Positions 40,101 through 50,749 of a stretch of DNA of 64,000 bases are shown piece by piece. How positions within the stretch are numbered: the first letter of the stretch is position 1; the number at the start of each line of letters is the position of its first letter. The notes under the pieces are model-generated. The model worked only from the letters and a program-made list of their open reading frames with translations. It was not told the DNA's origin and made no database searches. Origin of the DNA: Apteryx mantelli (lineage: Eukaryota; Chordata; Aves; Apterygiformes; Apterygidae); NCBI RefSeq assembly GCF_036417845.1, contig NC_089979.1:52118275-52182274 (forward strand), read 5' to 3'. The position numbers were made by a program, and so were the translations under genes.

Positions 40101-42679
40101 GAAAGAAATGAATAGCCATGGAGTAGCAAGCACTTTGTATATTCTGCAAGAGAAACACCGTTGTTCTCTGGAGCTAAGTCTGCATCCCATTCAGGGGACA
40201 GTCCAGTACCTTATAGTATGGACAGGACCCTTATAACACAACATTCATAAATGACCCTGACCCTGCTTCGGATGCTGTTGGTTTAACCTCCAGGCTGCAG
40301 CCCTGGAGCGGAGCAGAGCGTATCATTCCACACACTGCTAGTAAGGACCTGTCAGGCACAGGCTGTTCCCCAGACTGGTGCAGGTCCATGCTTCTGCCCT
40401 GCTCTATTTTAACTTGCTCTCCCCTGCATCTGTTAATTACAGTCATCACATTCAGGATCTGCAGTGTGACTTAGTCTGGCTTGGGGCCCTTCTTTGGCTA
40501 AGGAATGGGTGCCATGTTATTCTAGTTGCTGGACGTTAAGGCAAATCAACATCTGAAGCACACAACAAGGAGGCTGCCAGCATCCAAGGGAAAGTAAGGA
40601 ACTTGTGCATAATGAAGGTGGTGATACACAGGGATAAGGTCTATTCAAGGGTAATGACCTTTGAGATAGCAAATGTATAAAGGAGAAAGGAAAGGCAGAC
40701 TCCCTGGGGTGGGGGTGGGGGTGTCTCTGTTGAAGTTCAATCAAAAAGGGATATGGACAACTGAGCCTCCAAAAAGTGAACCTGATTAAAGGTCTCTCTT
40801 CAAAAATGTTTTTTAATAAATAAGCCAGCAGTAGAAGTCCCATGAATGACTCACTGCTTTGTGTTGTAGTGCCAAGGCATTTTTGATTTAGCAATGTATG
40901 ACCTAAAATCAGATTTATCTTCTTGTGGAATCATAACCTTTTCTGGACAATACAGCAAAGTTCTTTTACTTCTGTTTGGACAAAGCATGTATTCTTTTGC
41001 TGTTGTTTTTTCTGTCAGTCCTGATTTATGTACTGTAATCACATAATTTCATTTATGAATGTTGTGTTATAAGGGTCCTGTCCATACTATAAGGTACTGG
41101 ACTGTCCCCTGAATGGGATGCAGACTTAGCTCCAGAGAACAGCAGGGACTCTCTTGCAGATTATATGACGCTCTCTGCTACTCCGTAGCTATTCATTTCT
41201 TTCACTCTTCACTGTAATGTACTGAGATTTCTGCTTTGTTCAGAAGTATATTTAGTATACTTAAAGCTTCAGAGGAAATTGCTTAAAGCAACTAATGTTT
41301 ATTAGTTTCAAGAGCATGAACACCACAGTTTCACAAAGTTCCGCTGCTGTGGCAAACAGCTCATATGATAATACTGTCATCCTGTCGCACTGAAATACCA
41401 TTTGTAAATTCATATGCTTTCTCTGTTGTTAACTGACCTTTCTTTTCTTTCATAAAGGGAACTGCCCAAATGATAGTGACCATTGATTATGCCACACAAC
41501 TATGCTCATTCAAACTAAGACTTACTGCAGGCTGCCCTCGTGCCTGTGCACATCTCGGGGTACAGTTCAGTGATCACTTTAAGCTAACCATAGGCTGTCA
41601 CAGAAAAGGTCACCTCACCACAGTCCTCGTATGACTGTTCCTGCTGCCTTTCATATACTGGCATTAACGTGGTGAACCACATCAGGGAGCTGATCCAGCT
41701 GAAAACTAACCCAGCAAGAGAAAAATCCTTGTACTGTTTGTTCTAATATTACTTAAATCATTTTCTAGAAGTTACTATTCAGTAGAGTACCACCAGCCTA
41801 CTGTGCAACATGGGGCAGATTTCTGTGACCTTGTGCGTTTGTTTGCCCGTTGTCTTTTTCTATTTATCTTGCTTATTTAGATTGTGAGTTTCTCAGGGCT
41901 CTTGCTGTCTCTTGCTGTGTTTGCATGGTGTGGTCTAAATATGTAGGTGTAAATGTAAGGCAAATCAGATATAGTCATGATAATAATCCAGGATCTTATT
42001 TAATGCAGCAAATAGGATATCTCACAGGCAAAACGTTACAACATTAAAGGTTTTTCTTTGGAGTGTCCTACTGGAAGAAGGGGATTCACCACTAAGGTGC
42101 CACTTCCTCAGTTTTTCCAACGCCAAATATTGCAACACAGGTAAAAACTCCAGGCTTGATTCTCCTTTCACTTACACTGTTTATACAGAATTGTAAATTT
42201 TCATTAACATGAGAGCTCTTACACCAGTGTGACTGAGAGAAGCATCAAGCCCAGTGATTTCTGAAACTTTCACAGCATCTGGAAAAATCACACAGATAAG
42301 GTGAGTTTATGATGAAGAGAGAAACAGCTTTTAACACATCTGTGATTCCAAGTCCTGCAATATGTTTAAGCTGTGTTGTGCGTATTTATTCATGTAGAAT
42401 ATATATTCTCATGTAAATGAAAAGCATTTAGGAGAAATTATTCAGGTGGCTGGCATTTCATAGAGATATATGGACTTAAACTCTTTTTTTCCCCTTTTAG
42501 CTATACCAGTAGAAACTGCCAAACAAAATGCAAATGTTGCTTTGGTTCTGACTTCTTGCGGAGGCCATATTGGTTTTCTGGAAGGAATATGGCCAAGGAA
42601 GTGCACTTACATGGACAGAGTCTTCAAGCAGTTTGTGCAAGCTATGTTTGAGCATGGAAACAAAATCTTTAGCATGTAG
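18628..42679 (+). CDS. ABHD3: ABHD3 gene, spliced coding region of nine exons (alpha/beta-hydrolase phospholipase)
   Basis: Nine exons at 18628-18774, 20335-20498, 22217-22399, 24181-24226, 27073-27185, 33056-33229, 33900-33948, 34033-34198 and 42501-42679 join in phase, each bounded by AG and GT, to 1221 bases including the stop, or 406 residues (about 409 in human as I recall). The protein has one N-terminal membrane segment (about residues 20-43) and an alpha/beta-hydrolase fold. The likely triad is Ser215 in GVSMGG, Asp340 or Asp341 in NSVDDVF, and His370 in GGHIGF. ABHD3 is a membrane-anchored phospholipase acting on phosphatidylcholines with medium-length (C14) or oxidised acyl chains. 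The upstream neighbour MIB1 is divergent and downstream ESCO1 is on the same strand. Identity rests on near-complete agreement with vertebrate ABHD3; the related ABHD1 and ABHD2 fit less well. Confidence 0.95.
18775..20334 (+). other. ABHD3: ABHD3 intron 1
   Basis: The first part is still CpG island, the rest ordinary. It contains an alternating AT tract at about 20088-20110. No other exon is recognised. Confidence 0.85.
20088..20110. repeat. AT dinucleotide microsatellite
   Basis: An alternating AT run with one G interruption lies in ABHD3 intron 1, about 225 bases before exon 2. Its length is likely to vary between individuals. Confidence 0.85.
20335..20498 (+). CDS. ABHD3: ABHD3 coding exon 2
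   Basis: The exon encodes the segment after the membrane anchor, from [20 protein letters not shown] through [14 protein letters not shown] to [12 protein letters not shown]. The acceptor ctag and donor gtaagt are consensus, and the last two bases (aa) complete an Asn codon with exon 3. Its [12 protein letters not shown] block is characteristic of the ABHD1/2/3 group, ahead of the hydrolase core. Confidence 0.95.
20499..22216 (+). other. ABHD3: ABHD3 intron 2
   Basis: Unremarkable intron DNA. No exon, RNA gene or transposon was recognised by eye. Confidence 0.8.
22217..22399 (+). CDS. ABHD3: ABHD3 coding exon 3
   Basis: The exon encodes [18 protein letters not shown], then [20 protein letters not shown] and [11 protein letters not shown]. 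This is the first beta strands of the hydrolase core, with the LLLPGLTG loop that forms the oxyanion hole. The acceptor is tttcag; the donor is gtgctg, weaker than those of the other exons. The final two bases complete an Arg codon with exon 4. Confidence 0.95.
22400..24180 (+). other. ABHD3: ABHD3 intron 3
   Basis: Mostly AT-rich intron. A less AT-rich patch at about 23745-23985 stands out from its surroundings and holds a minus-strand frame of 78 codons without family resemblance; it could be an old transposon remnant that I cannot name. Confidence 0.7.
24181..24226 (+). CDS. ABHD3: ABHD3 coding exon 4 (46 bases)
   Basis: This small exon encodes [15 protein letters not shown], the conserved FNNRG strand and turn of ABHD1/2/3 hydrolases. 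It is framed by caatttttag and gtaagg and is needed to keep phase between exons 3 and 5. Confidence 0.93.
24227..27072 (+). other. ABHD3: ABHD3 intron 4
   Basis: AT-rich intron with no recognised exon or transposon. A short imperfect TCTAGCTCTGA tandem lies near 26761-26800, and an 11-base T run near 26861-26871. Confidence 0.75.
27073..27185 (+). CDS. ABHD3: ABHD3 coding exon 5 (nucleophile Ser exon)
   Basis: The exon encodes [20 protein letters not shown] and ends [10 protein letters not shown]. The nucleophile elbow GVSMGG carries the catalytic serine, residue 215 in my numbering. The acceptor is ttacag, the donor gtaag, and the final glycine codon is split with exon 6. Confidence 0.95.
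28159..30165 (-). mobile_element. Old CR1 copy, antisense, internally deleted
   Basis: Read on the minus strand, the element shows pieces in CR1 order. Near 29970-30060 is a degraded ORF1 C-terminal region. At about 29640-29860 and 29380-29520 are endonuclease parts, including the equivalents of the TETWW and YRPPDQE blocks. At 28345-28647 a frame matches the ORF2 C-terminus ([30 protein letters not shown]). The 3'UTR ends in degenerate octamers at 28159. The stretch from about 28700 to 29380 is far too short for the whole reverse transcriptase, so a large internal deletion occurred. It is much more diverged than the CR1 at 12.3-16.5 kb and is not functional. The right border is approximate. 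Confidence 0.8.
31738..32562 (-). mobile_element. Solo LTR of an endogenous retrovirus, antisense in ABHD3 intron 5
   Basis: The 825-bp unit begins TGTTGTGA and ends GTCACA, so it has the TG...CA ends of an LTR with a short TGT/ACA inverted terminus. It is flanked by perfect 5-bp direct repeats, gtggg at 31733-31737 and at 32563-32567. On the minus strand a TATA-like cataaata (complement of 32403-32410) lies upstream and AATAAA (complement of about 31789-31794) near the end, so I read the LTR as minus strand. No internal retroviral genes or second LTR are near, which points to recombination between two LTRs that left a solo copy. A 5-bp duplication is typical of ERVL-type elements, but the family is not proven. 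It was recognised from these structural marks and not from a known consensus. Confidence 0.85.
31903..32189. repeat. Tandem 144-bp duplication inside the solo LTR
   Basis: The units 31903-32046 and 32047 to about 32189 align along their whole length, sharing blocks such as gctggatccaatcttagtc and gacttggtcaac. They differ at scattered CpG-type and other positions and by a few small indels. In LTRs such direct repeats often lie in the U3 enhancer region. Here they sit between the putative TATA and polyadenylation signals, so they could instead lie in R. Confidence 0.9.
33056..33229 (+). CDS. ABHD3: ABHD3 coding exon 6
   Basis: The exon encodes [20 protein letters not shown], then [20 protein letters not shown] and [16 protein letters not shown]. 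It is the helix after the nucleophile elbow and the start of the lid region. The acceptor is tatag and the donor gtgagt; the split Arg codon is completed by exon 7. Confidence 0.95.
33230..33899 (+). other. ABHD3: ABHD3 intron 6
   Basis: Short AT-rich intron with nothing further recognised. Confidence 0.85.
33900..33948 (+). CDS. ABHD3: ABHD3 coding exon 7 (49 bases)
   Basis: The exon encodes [17 protein letters not shown], with its first base completing the split Arg codon. It is framed by tttatag and gtatg. It matches the small exon of other vertebrate ABHD3 genes and keeps the reading frame in phase 0 for exon 8. Confidence 0.92.
34033..34198 (+). CDS. ABHD3: ABHD3 coding exon 8 (catalytic Asp exon)
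   Basis: The exon encodes [20 protein letters not shown], then [20 protein letters not shown] and [15 protein letters not shown]. The NSVDDVF block carries the acid of the triad, Asp340 or Asp341. The acceptor is ttag and the donor gtaag; one base of the following Ala codon is contributed here. Intron 7 before it is only 84 bases. Confidence 0.95.
34199..42500 (+). other. ABHD3: ABHD3 intron 8 (8.3 kb)
   Basis: This is the largest intron. No exon, CR1 or LTR was recognised. It contains the long inverted repeat at 40095-41209 and, near 38384-38457, two short sites resembling ZNF143 binding motifs in opposite orientation. All open frames are short. Confidence 0.75.
40095..41209. repeat. Long inverted repeat (two 160-bp arms, spacer about 0.8 kb)
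   Basis: The left arm 40095-40254 and the right arm 41049-41209 are reverse complements. The inner 90 or so bases of each arm (around the block ggggacagtccagtacctta) appear identical, while the outer part has several differences and small indels. The spacer 40255-41048 is single-copy as far as I can see and encodes nothing recognisable. It has no clear target-site duplication or transposase, so it may be an inverted duplication or a fold-back element. Confidence 0.9.
42501..42679 (+). CDS. ABHD3: ABHD3 coding exon 9 and stop (catalytic His exon)
   Basis: The last coding exon encodes [38 protein letters not shown] and [20 protein letters not shown], then tag at 42677-42679. GGHIGF holds the triad histidine, residue 370. 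A strong polypyrimidine tract and ttttag precede it. The residue before GGH is Cys, where I recall Tyr in the human protein. Confidence 0.95.
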
Positions 42680-43530
42680 CTTTGGACCACTACTATAGCA
42701 CACTGGCACATTCTGACAGTTCAGCTTAATGCACAAATATTAACTACTGTAAGCCAGCAAATGGATGAAGTCCATTACTACATGCAAAAATATTTTTTGC
42801 CTAAGATTTTGTAGCAGGAAACTAAATATTATGTTGTCACTTTTGTATTTATTTTTAATATGCCTTACTAGGAATAACCTTAAATGAAGTGGCATTCTGC
42901 ATACATCAAATTGCACTTAACCAAAACCATCAAGTAAGCAGATTATAATTCCTCAGGATTTAATTTAAACCAGTACATATTTAGGAGACTTAATTTAGAT
43001 GGCTTTTAATATTGGAATGGCAACACTCAAATAATGTTTATTATCCTGTCATACATAGTACAAGTTGGCCCATTCCTTAGGGCACCAATGGTGAAAATCT
43101 TAAAATATTAAAACAAAAGAAGGAAGGAACACAAAGAAGCACTGGTTCTTCAAGTCTAAATTTTAGCATGTAATTACATAGCATTAGACTGGTACCTGCT
43201 TTTGCTGTTTTACCCTGAAAGAATCCAAGATTTAGGGCTAGTTTTTGTTTTTTAAATTATGCCAATGCCATACTTGTCTTACATGATAACTTTTTAAATA
43301 GTTAGCTAATCTATAGTGTTTACATATAACCAAAAGATTCTCTTAAAACAGGACTGTAATAATGTATGTAATTAAGACATTTTGCATTTCAACGTTCATG
43401 TAAAGCTGTGTTTGTCATATATGTAATACATTACTTCATATAACTGGTGAATTCAATGATTATATCTATTATGTTTATATTATCCTGCAAGAGCCTTTCA
43501 TTTTTTAAGGAATAAATATTAGAGTATCAG
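42680..43530 (+). other. ABHD3: ABHD3 3' untranslated region with candidate poly-A signal at 43511
   Basis: AT-rich sequence follows the stop with no repeat. The first clear AATAAA is at 43511-43516, and a GT-rich stretch follows it downstream of about 43580. Further AATAAA copies near 44473 and 44553 could end longer transcripts. The actual cleavage site needs RNA data. Confidence 0.55.
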
Positions 43531-46500
43531 GAAAATATGATATAGTCTGCTTTAAATTAAAAAAAAAAAATCCACCTGAAACCTTTGTCTCTGCTATTGT
43601 TTCAGATAACTTCTAAAAATAGTGCAACAGAAACTGTTTAAAGAAATCTCGGAGCTAGGGTGGGGGGCTGGAGCCCTGTCTCTCTGGTTTGTTTATTTGA
43701 TCAAATTTCAGCCCTTCAGCAATGCTTGGACAAATCACTGAAGCCTCTGGAGACTGATTTGCAGAGCCTCTCAGAGGCTCCCTAGACATCAGTGGTCTCC
43801 CAAGTTCTGAAACAGAGTGATAGCTAAAGTGGATCCTTGAGGACAAAGGACAGTTGGATGTAGCTTATAGCCTGAAGCTGCTGGGAAGTCCTAATTAGGG
43901 GCATACTGAAATAAAAAGAAAGCCTTTTAACCAGCTTTGTGAAGGTCTCATCTCATGCTGATGTCTGATTTGGGCCCTGCCACACAAGATTAGGCAGTAA
44001 AGACGCCTTTGCATTTTTATTTTTATCTTTTGAGTGGGGTCAGTACAACAAGCAAAACTCAAATAAAAAAGCAAGTCTGGTCTTCTGTCTCATGCAGTAG
44101 TGAACAGTCCTCTTGCAGGGCATGTTTCCTAGTAACAGCAAAGGCAAGGGAAGAACAAAAATATTTTTTGTCTTTAGAAAAAGAAGAAATCAGGACATAC
44201 TATATGAAAGGGGTGGCAGGTTAAATTAAAAAAAATAGACGGTGCTTTCAAGTTTGGATTTTTCAGACAAGGCATTGACCATAGCCCAAATAATGAAATC
44301 TAACTTATTTCTGCTGTAATAAGCAAAATGAGAAAAGTGACATGTAAAAGTGAAACGAAGTTTTGTGTATGTTGCAAGCACAGATGAAACCAGTGCACTA
44401 AAAGGGTGCCTTATTCATTCTTACATTTGTTTCCATAACAGAAGTTTTTATGTTCATACAACCACAGTGAGCAATAAATAGTGTATTTAGCATTATATTT
44501 GTAAAATTGTTTGGGTACAGTACTGTTCAAAACTCAGCATCAATATTAAAAAAATAAAACCACTTTTATTAAAGACATACCTTACTGTTTAAATAAAAGT
44601 AACGTGATTAATGGCAGAATTACTGTTTCTTTGCACTGTCTTATTTTGTTTAGATCCAATCCCATATACAAATCCACACTGAGACATCTCTTTAAAGCTA
44701 TGTCTATAAATGTCTGTAATTCATTTTTTCTAAACATACAGTGCTTTTTCCTTACACCCCATTAGGAAAAATGCATTGCTTCAAGCACTCCGTGCAAAGG
44801 GACAACAAGCAAATTTTACTATAGATATCTTCAACCTTTCCCAGACAGATTTTCTGAAACACATAATGTAGACAGCTATTGTAGCTCCTACAGAGAACAA
44901 AATGACTAGCAAGAAGAGCTATGAACATTTTTGCTATGTAATGTCTTTGTAGCCTGTACACAGTGTTTTGCCTGCCAGCCAAAATACCAACTCCAGAATC
45001 TGTCCTCTGTTCAAAGCAGCATGAACTCATAGGGTCTTTATTTGACTTTTCATGTGATCTGAGTATCCAGACAGCAATAGTGATATGAAATGTTGGAAAA
45101 AGTTGTTTGGAATTGATTCACTCTCTTCAAGACCTCAGCATAGTTATCAATGTACTCATTACTGGACAGATGGAGCATAATAAAAATGTAATTCCAAGTC
45201 ACAAAACTTGCAGACACCTCTTAAAGCTTTCCCCTTTGTTCAGAATCACAGAATAGCTGAGGTTGGAGGGGACCTCTGGAGATGGTCTAGCCCCCTGCTC
45301 AAAGCTATACATATCACATACATGCTCCAAAACGTCCATCTCTTCTCAATTTGTTTTTGGAGTCAATGCAAGGTACTGCTTGTTGTATCTGTGAGGCCTT
45401 CAGTCACCCAGAAACCATCTGTGACTTTAGATGTCTCAGCAGTGGACATCGAAGACCAAGATTTTAAGGTGCAGTTTATGAAGTTCACTCTTGCTTAATA
45501 GACCTTGAAAAACTGAAGATTTAAAATTGAAAGGAAAAAAATGGGTTTACAAAGGCAGAGAAACTAACCTGTGGTATAGATTTCGCAATGAATCAAAGGA
45601 TTAATGCTCTTTTTAGAGATCAGGACATGTAACAGTACAATTTACAAGACTTGCCTGAATGGGCTATGTATATAGCCATTATATATGTATACAACTCTAC
45701 AGGGGCTGGTGTTGAGAAAATGGTGAGAAAATGCTGGAGACTGCAGGCAGATCTACCTGGTCATGCTGGTACAGCACCAGTATCACACTTCAGGCATCCC
45801 CGTACTGGAAGCTCCAGAGCGTGGTCACGCTGAGTAGACCAACTACTACAGAGAGATCAGAATTTTCAAGAATTACTCCCAAAACATGGTTTAGGAAGGT
45901 GGTTTAGCTCCTTACCTGCTCTCAACTGCAAGTTGCCTTTTCCACCTGAGACCCCCATAGCCAGTTGTTTGAGCCCTTGCAGTCAACAATGTGCGGAAGC
46001 TTGCTTATCTCAGCAGTTCCCAAATGTTTCAGATAATGCCCGCCTTCACCTTTCCTGTAATTGTCTGGTCCACTATGCACCATTTATATACATACATAGT
46101 CACTGTCTGGCCTGGCCCCAGATCCTTGTAAACCAGCTGCCAGCCTTCCCTCCAGATGTAGCTATCTACACTCCTCTCTCTCCTCTTTCCCCCCAAAAAG
46201 GCTCTCACACTCAACATGTGAGCAAACTGGACAACTCCAAGTCCAGGTAATACTCACTTCCCTGCCAAAAAAAAAGGGCAAACCAAAGCAAAACAAAACA
46301 CCCAACCCACACACACGCTTTCACCAAGGGTCCCCTGCATTAGCCAGAAACCCTGCAAAGCTCTTTAACTCCAGGCAACGAGGGCACAAACCAGTCCCTA
46401 CCCTCCCGCCTGCACAGAAATTTCCTAGGGGAACTGCCTCTACCACCTACAGCTCCTGTGGCTACCTGGGTCATACCAATGGCTCAGATCCACAAGGAAG

Positions 46501-49500
46501 AAGTATTTTAGTCCTTCTTGTGGTGCTAATGAACAAGTACACCATGTTCTTCCCAGGCAGCTCAGCTCAATGCACCATTACCCTGGGAAAGGAGAGGAAA
46601 CCTCTGTTCGCCCAGCCATGCAGTTGCTGCCACACACAGAGCGCACTTCAGCTTGAGCCACGTGCTATGGTTCTCACCCCAGGATGCCAGCTGGTTAAAG
46701 AGAGCCTTATAATGCTAAAGACCAGGAAGAAGAAAGAAGGAAGGTATAAAAGCCCAAGAGAATCTCCCTGGGGTCTCCACACACCTCCAACACATGTGCT
46801 GAATCCTCTCCCCAGGGTAGGTTAGTGGTGCTTCTTGCCACCCAGGAAAATTACTCCTGCAGTCAATCTGCTGTAGAATATCCCAATTATTATTTTTTTT
46901 TAATTTTCATTCCAACAGAAGAAAAGGAAAAATCTGCCAAACGTACCAGCGGCCACAAAAGCCAACAGCTCTGCCTTCATTGGCAAACCTCTTCCTCCAT
47001 GGGATCCAATTTTCCTGTCTTTTTTTCTACTGGAGAGGCAAGAACCCAGCCTCTCCCTTCTTCCTGGATGGGGGTAGGGCAGCTTTTTGAATCTGCTGGA
47101 TGGGTGGGAATCACGGCCCTATACAGTCTCAGCTGCTTTTCCAGCCCCTTAAAGGATCTACACATTTAGTGAGTGCCCAGCCCATAGTAAGAAAACCAAT
47201 AGTTTAAATCAGCTTCCTATGTGGCCTTAGCCAATCTGAGTCTTCTGATGCACTAGGAGTGCTCTCAGGGGGGTTAATTACAGCTGAGAGGTTTAAGCAG
47301 CTGCTACCTACTGGTTTGTCATTCACCACTTCCTTGCTCAGATGAGATACCTAACTACCAGTATGGCAAGTTCAGTGTGTGTTAGCATGCCAAACAGGGC
47401 TGCAAGATCTGTGCCTTAGCAGGACTGCTGTGGCTGAGCTTGGGATCAAGAGCTCAATCCCCTAACTATGTAGCCTGCCCTAAGACTGCACTTTCGCAAG
47501 CAGCTGAGCCAATGTTAACAGCTCCCTGATGCCAAAAGGGGAAGGCTTGCTTCCCTCTTCCTCCTCCTTTGTCCTTTCTTATACTGCCTGATTCTAGTCG
47601 TATGGCCCTCAGCTCTTCTTTCTCTGGCAGAGGATCCCATTTTTCCACTGGGTTAGCTTTTTGCCAACTCAATGAGTTAAATTTGCTTGCTGAGAGGGGT
47701 CCAGCAGGTGTTAGAGAGAGGCTGGCATGAGGTAAGGAGTTGGAGCACAAGCTGAGAGCGTGGAAAGAAATGGGAGAAAACAGCAGGGAAAGAGTTCCCC
47801 TTTTTGGTGGCAGTCAGCTGTTACACAACGTCATTGCATCTCCTGAGACTGTATCCCAACAAGGACTTTCACTACAAGGAGTGAGATGATCCATATATCA
47901 GTTGAGTTGTTGCTCCTGTGAGAAAAGGCAAAACCTAGAAGCAAGTCACTTTTTCATGTAGCTGCAGCCAACAGGCACTTCACCAGTATTACACTTACAA
48001 TTGATAAACAAGACTAAATTAACACAAAATCTTTTGGGGGTGACATCTGCTCTATCCACATGCTTCACCTAGGTGAATGCAGCTTCTCCTCCCTCCCCAA
48101 GCCTCTCAGTTCCCCAGTAAATCCATGCCTGAGCACTCCTGTTCACACTCATCGCAACTTTTGAGGAGAGTAAATTTTGAAAAGTTTATGTTCTTTCAGT
48201 AGAGTAAGTGACGTTTGCTAACACTTTCACAGTGTAATCAGTGCTTCAGAATGCTGCCACCTTCTGTGAAAAGTCAGAAGTTTACTCGTATTCTTCTATC
48301 CCGTGAATTGGTTTTTCCCAAGTTTTGGAATTTAAGAATGCTTTCTTGTTTAGAACATCCTTGCTGTTCATCCCGGTACAATAGAAGGCTGTGAGAAAAT
48401 CTAGCTTTACTTGCTTCATGTCCCTAAAAAAGAGGGATGGGAAAACATCATGTTCAATTTACAAAGTTAGCAAGAACATAAGGAAATGCTTTTATCATCC
48501 TCCAGGAAAGTTACAGGCAACCCAGTGATTAAAGTATCTTTCATCTGGAAAGTATTCTGTAGGTTACTGTAGGAGAGCAGGAGACCACATGTTGCTGCAT
48601 TCACTGTAAAGTCACAGCAGATTATCAAGCATTAAAGAGGAGCTGTTATAGGGAGTTATAAATAACATTTCCTGCTATCAGCTATTTCAAAAACTGCAGC
48701 TGCTGAAAATTTCCATTTGTCTAGGACAAACTGTGCTTCAATGAAGTGTGTCTAGAAAGACGATTTATCAAGGAAGGCAGCTCCTTGTTTCAGTTAATAA
48801 AATGACAAATAAAAATTTACAGGTACGACAAAAAGTCTCAAGGAGATTTAATCTCTATATAGAAATTTTACTGTATTCAGCAACTTGACTGCCCTTTCCA
48901 ACAATTAGTAAATGTAATAGGTATAGAGTAACAATAAAATGTTTGGGAAATTATAAAAAACTAAAAAAGTTATTATAAAAAATCAAAATAACTACTTTTT
49001 TAAATACTTAAGACATTAACAAAGGAACATTTGCAGAAAGTTTACTCTGTGTAGCTTATAAGTATTAAATTACTTATGTGGTCTCTGTCTGTTAGATCAG
49101 CAAACTGTACAGTTACCAGAAATTTGTACAGGTATCAGAAATCTATGTGAGAAACACTCTCACGTGCTGCCATTCAAGAAAATTCTTTTCAAGATCTTTC
49201 AAGCTCATTTATTGGTTAGCTAATGCCAAGGTTTATCATACTGTTTTCCAATCATTCTAATGTATCATTATACATTACTACATCAATTTGTCAAATAAAC
49301 TGAGATTGCATCTATATTAAGTAGAACAGACCAAAAGGAGTTGGATATACAGAGCAAAGTTGCATACTATACGCATTTCAGGTAGGACAACTTCAGGTGA
49401 GCACTAGTTTGGTAATATGGCTTGAGTGCACTAGGTATGTGTCTGCGTAGCACTACATTACTCCTCTAGTTTGGATCAGGAGTACCCTTTTGAGGCAAAT

Positions 49501-50300
49501 TTCCTGACTGACCCCACCTGTCATGCGTTGGTCTTGGAGCGTGCAAACTGGATTCCTTTTGAATGAAATCAGACCCAGGGAATACCTAACATGCTCCAGC
49601 CTCAGCAGTCACTGCATCCCCAGGACCTGACTAAAGCTGGTCTGGACTGACCTGTCTGCCACAGATGTCAGAGCCCAGCTCTGTCACTCAGATCTTATTA
49701 CTTGCTACTGCAGACTTAACCTCAGACTTGGAAATACCTGAGGCAACGAATCCACAGCTTAAAGACAGGCGAGGTGCAAATCCATTATCCAGAGTCATAA
49801 GGACCAAAGTAACCTGGATAATGGAAAAATTCAGAAACAAATATATGATTATGTTACAGGGTGGGTTGTGAAACACAGCACAGGACATGAAAGTTAGCTG
49901 GCATCTGCTGTGTTACTACTAAGCCTGAGAAAATAAACCTCACTGGACTCAAACTGGCAATTCACAGAGCAAACTCACTGCTCGGGGAGCCGGCAGTGAT
50001 GCATACAACGCACCAGAGCAGGCCGAGGCCAGCAGGGCTCTTTGGTTCAGGCTCCGAGACGCAGGCAAGCACCCCTCCTTTCACACTCCAGCTCCCACAC
50101 CTGGGTTAGTAAGACCTGCTTGCGTCTGTGCACCTAAAGCAAAGCTGATCTGCAAGAAAACTGGAGTAAACACCAAAATGTATCTTTAATTTCCAAAGGT
50201 ACAGATCGGTATTTGTGAGGAGCAGCGCACAAGCACTTAGGAAACGCTGCTGCGACCGCGTACTGCTGTAACACCACCATTACCAGGAAGCGTATGACTT
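43531..50300. other. Interval between ABHD3 and ESCO1, no gene recognised
   Basis: I searched both strands by eye for the small exons of SNRPD1, which lies between these genes in mammals, including its arginine-glycine-rich tail, and found none. Open frames are short and without family features. The only transposon piece noted is the short CR1 end at 45242-45305. Confidence 0.55.
45242..45305 (-). mobile_element. Short CR1 3'-end fragment, antisense
   Basis: The sequence agaatcacagaatagctgag, continuing through gacctctggagatggtctag and ccccctgctcaaag, is the reverse complement of the conserved bird CR1 3'UTR and terminal octamers. Only about 64 bases remain, as in many 5'-truncated CR1 copies. 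Confidence 0.85.
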
Positions 50301-50749
50301 TGGAAAATTTTAACTTTGCAGCTCATTGCGGGCGTCCGCGGCGATGCGGGGCGGGGGCGGCCCGGGACACCACAGCCCGCCTGCTCACACAGGCAGCACT
50401 GCGCCACCGCGGCACGGCGCCCCGCAGCGCCGCTGCCCCTCGCTAAGGAAAGACGGGGCTGAACAGTTCACTTGGGCCCGAGCCGCTGCGAGCCGGCTCC
50501 GCCTCAGGGATAAACGGCGCCGGGGGCGGGCCGCTGCGGCCGCGGGTGAGGAGCGGCTCCGCCCGCGCCCGGCAGGAGCCGCCCCACCCCTCTCGCCGGC
50601 CGTTTGCCAGCGGCGTCCCGCTGCGCATGCGCGGACGGCTCAACGGCCACTGCCTGCCGGAAGTGTGGCGGCTCCGAGGGGAGGGGGAGGCCCCAGTGCC
50701 CGGATGTGAGCGGGTTTGGGGCTTCGGCTGGCCGCCGCCGAGTGACATG

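Noticed and set aside
46825-47169. 114-codon frame between ABHD3 and ESCO1
   Set aside because: No conserved motif, no start context or splice evidence, and surrounded by equally open chance frames.
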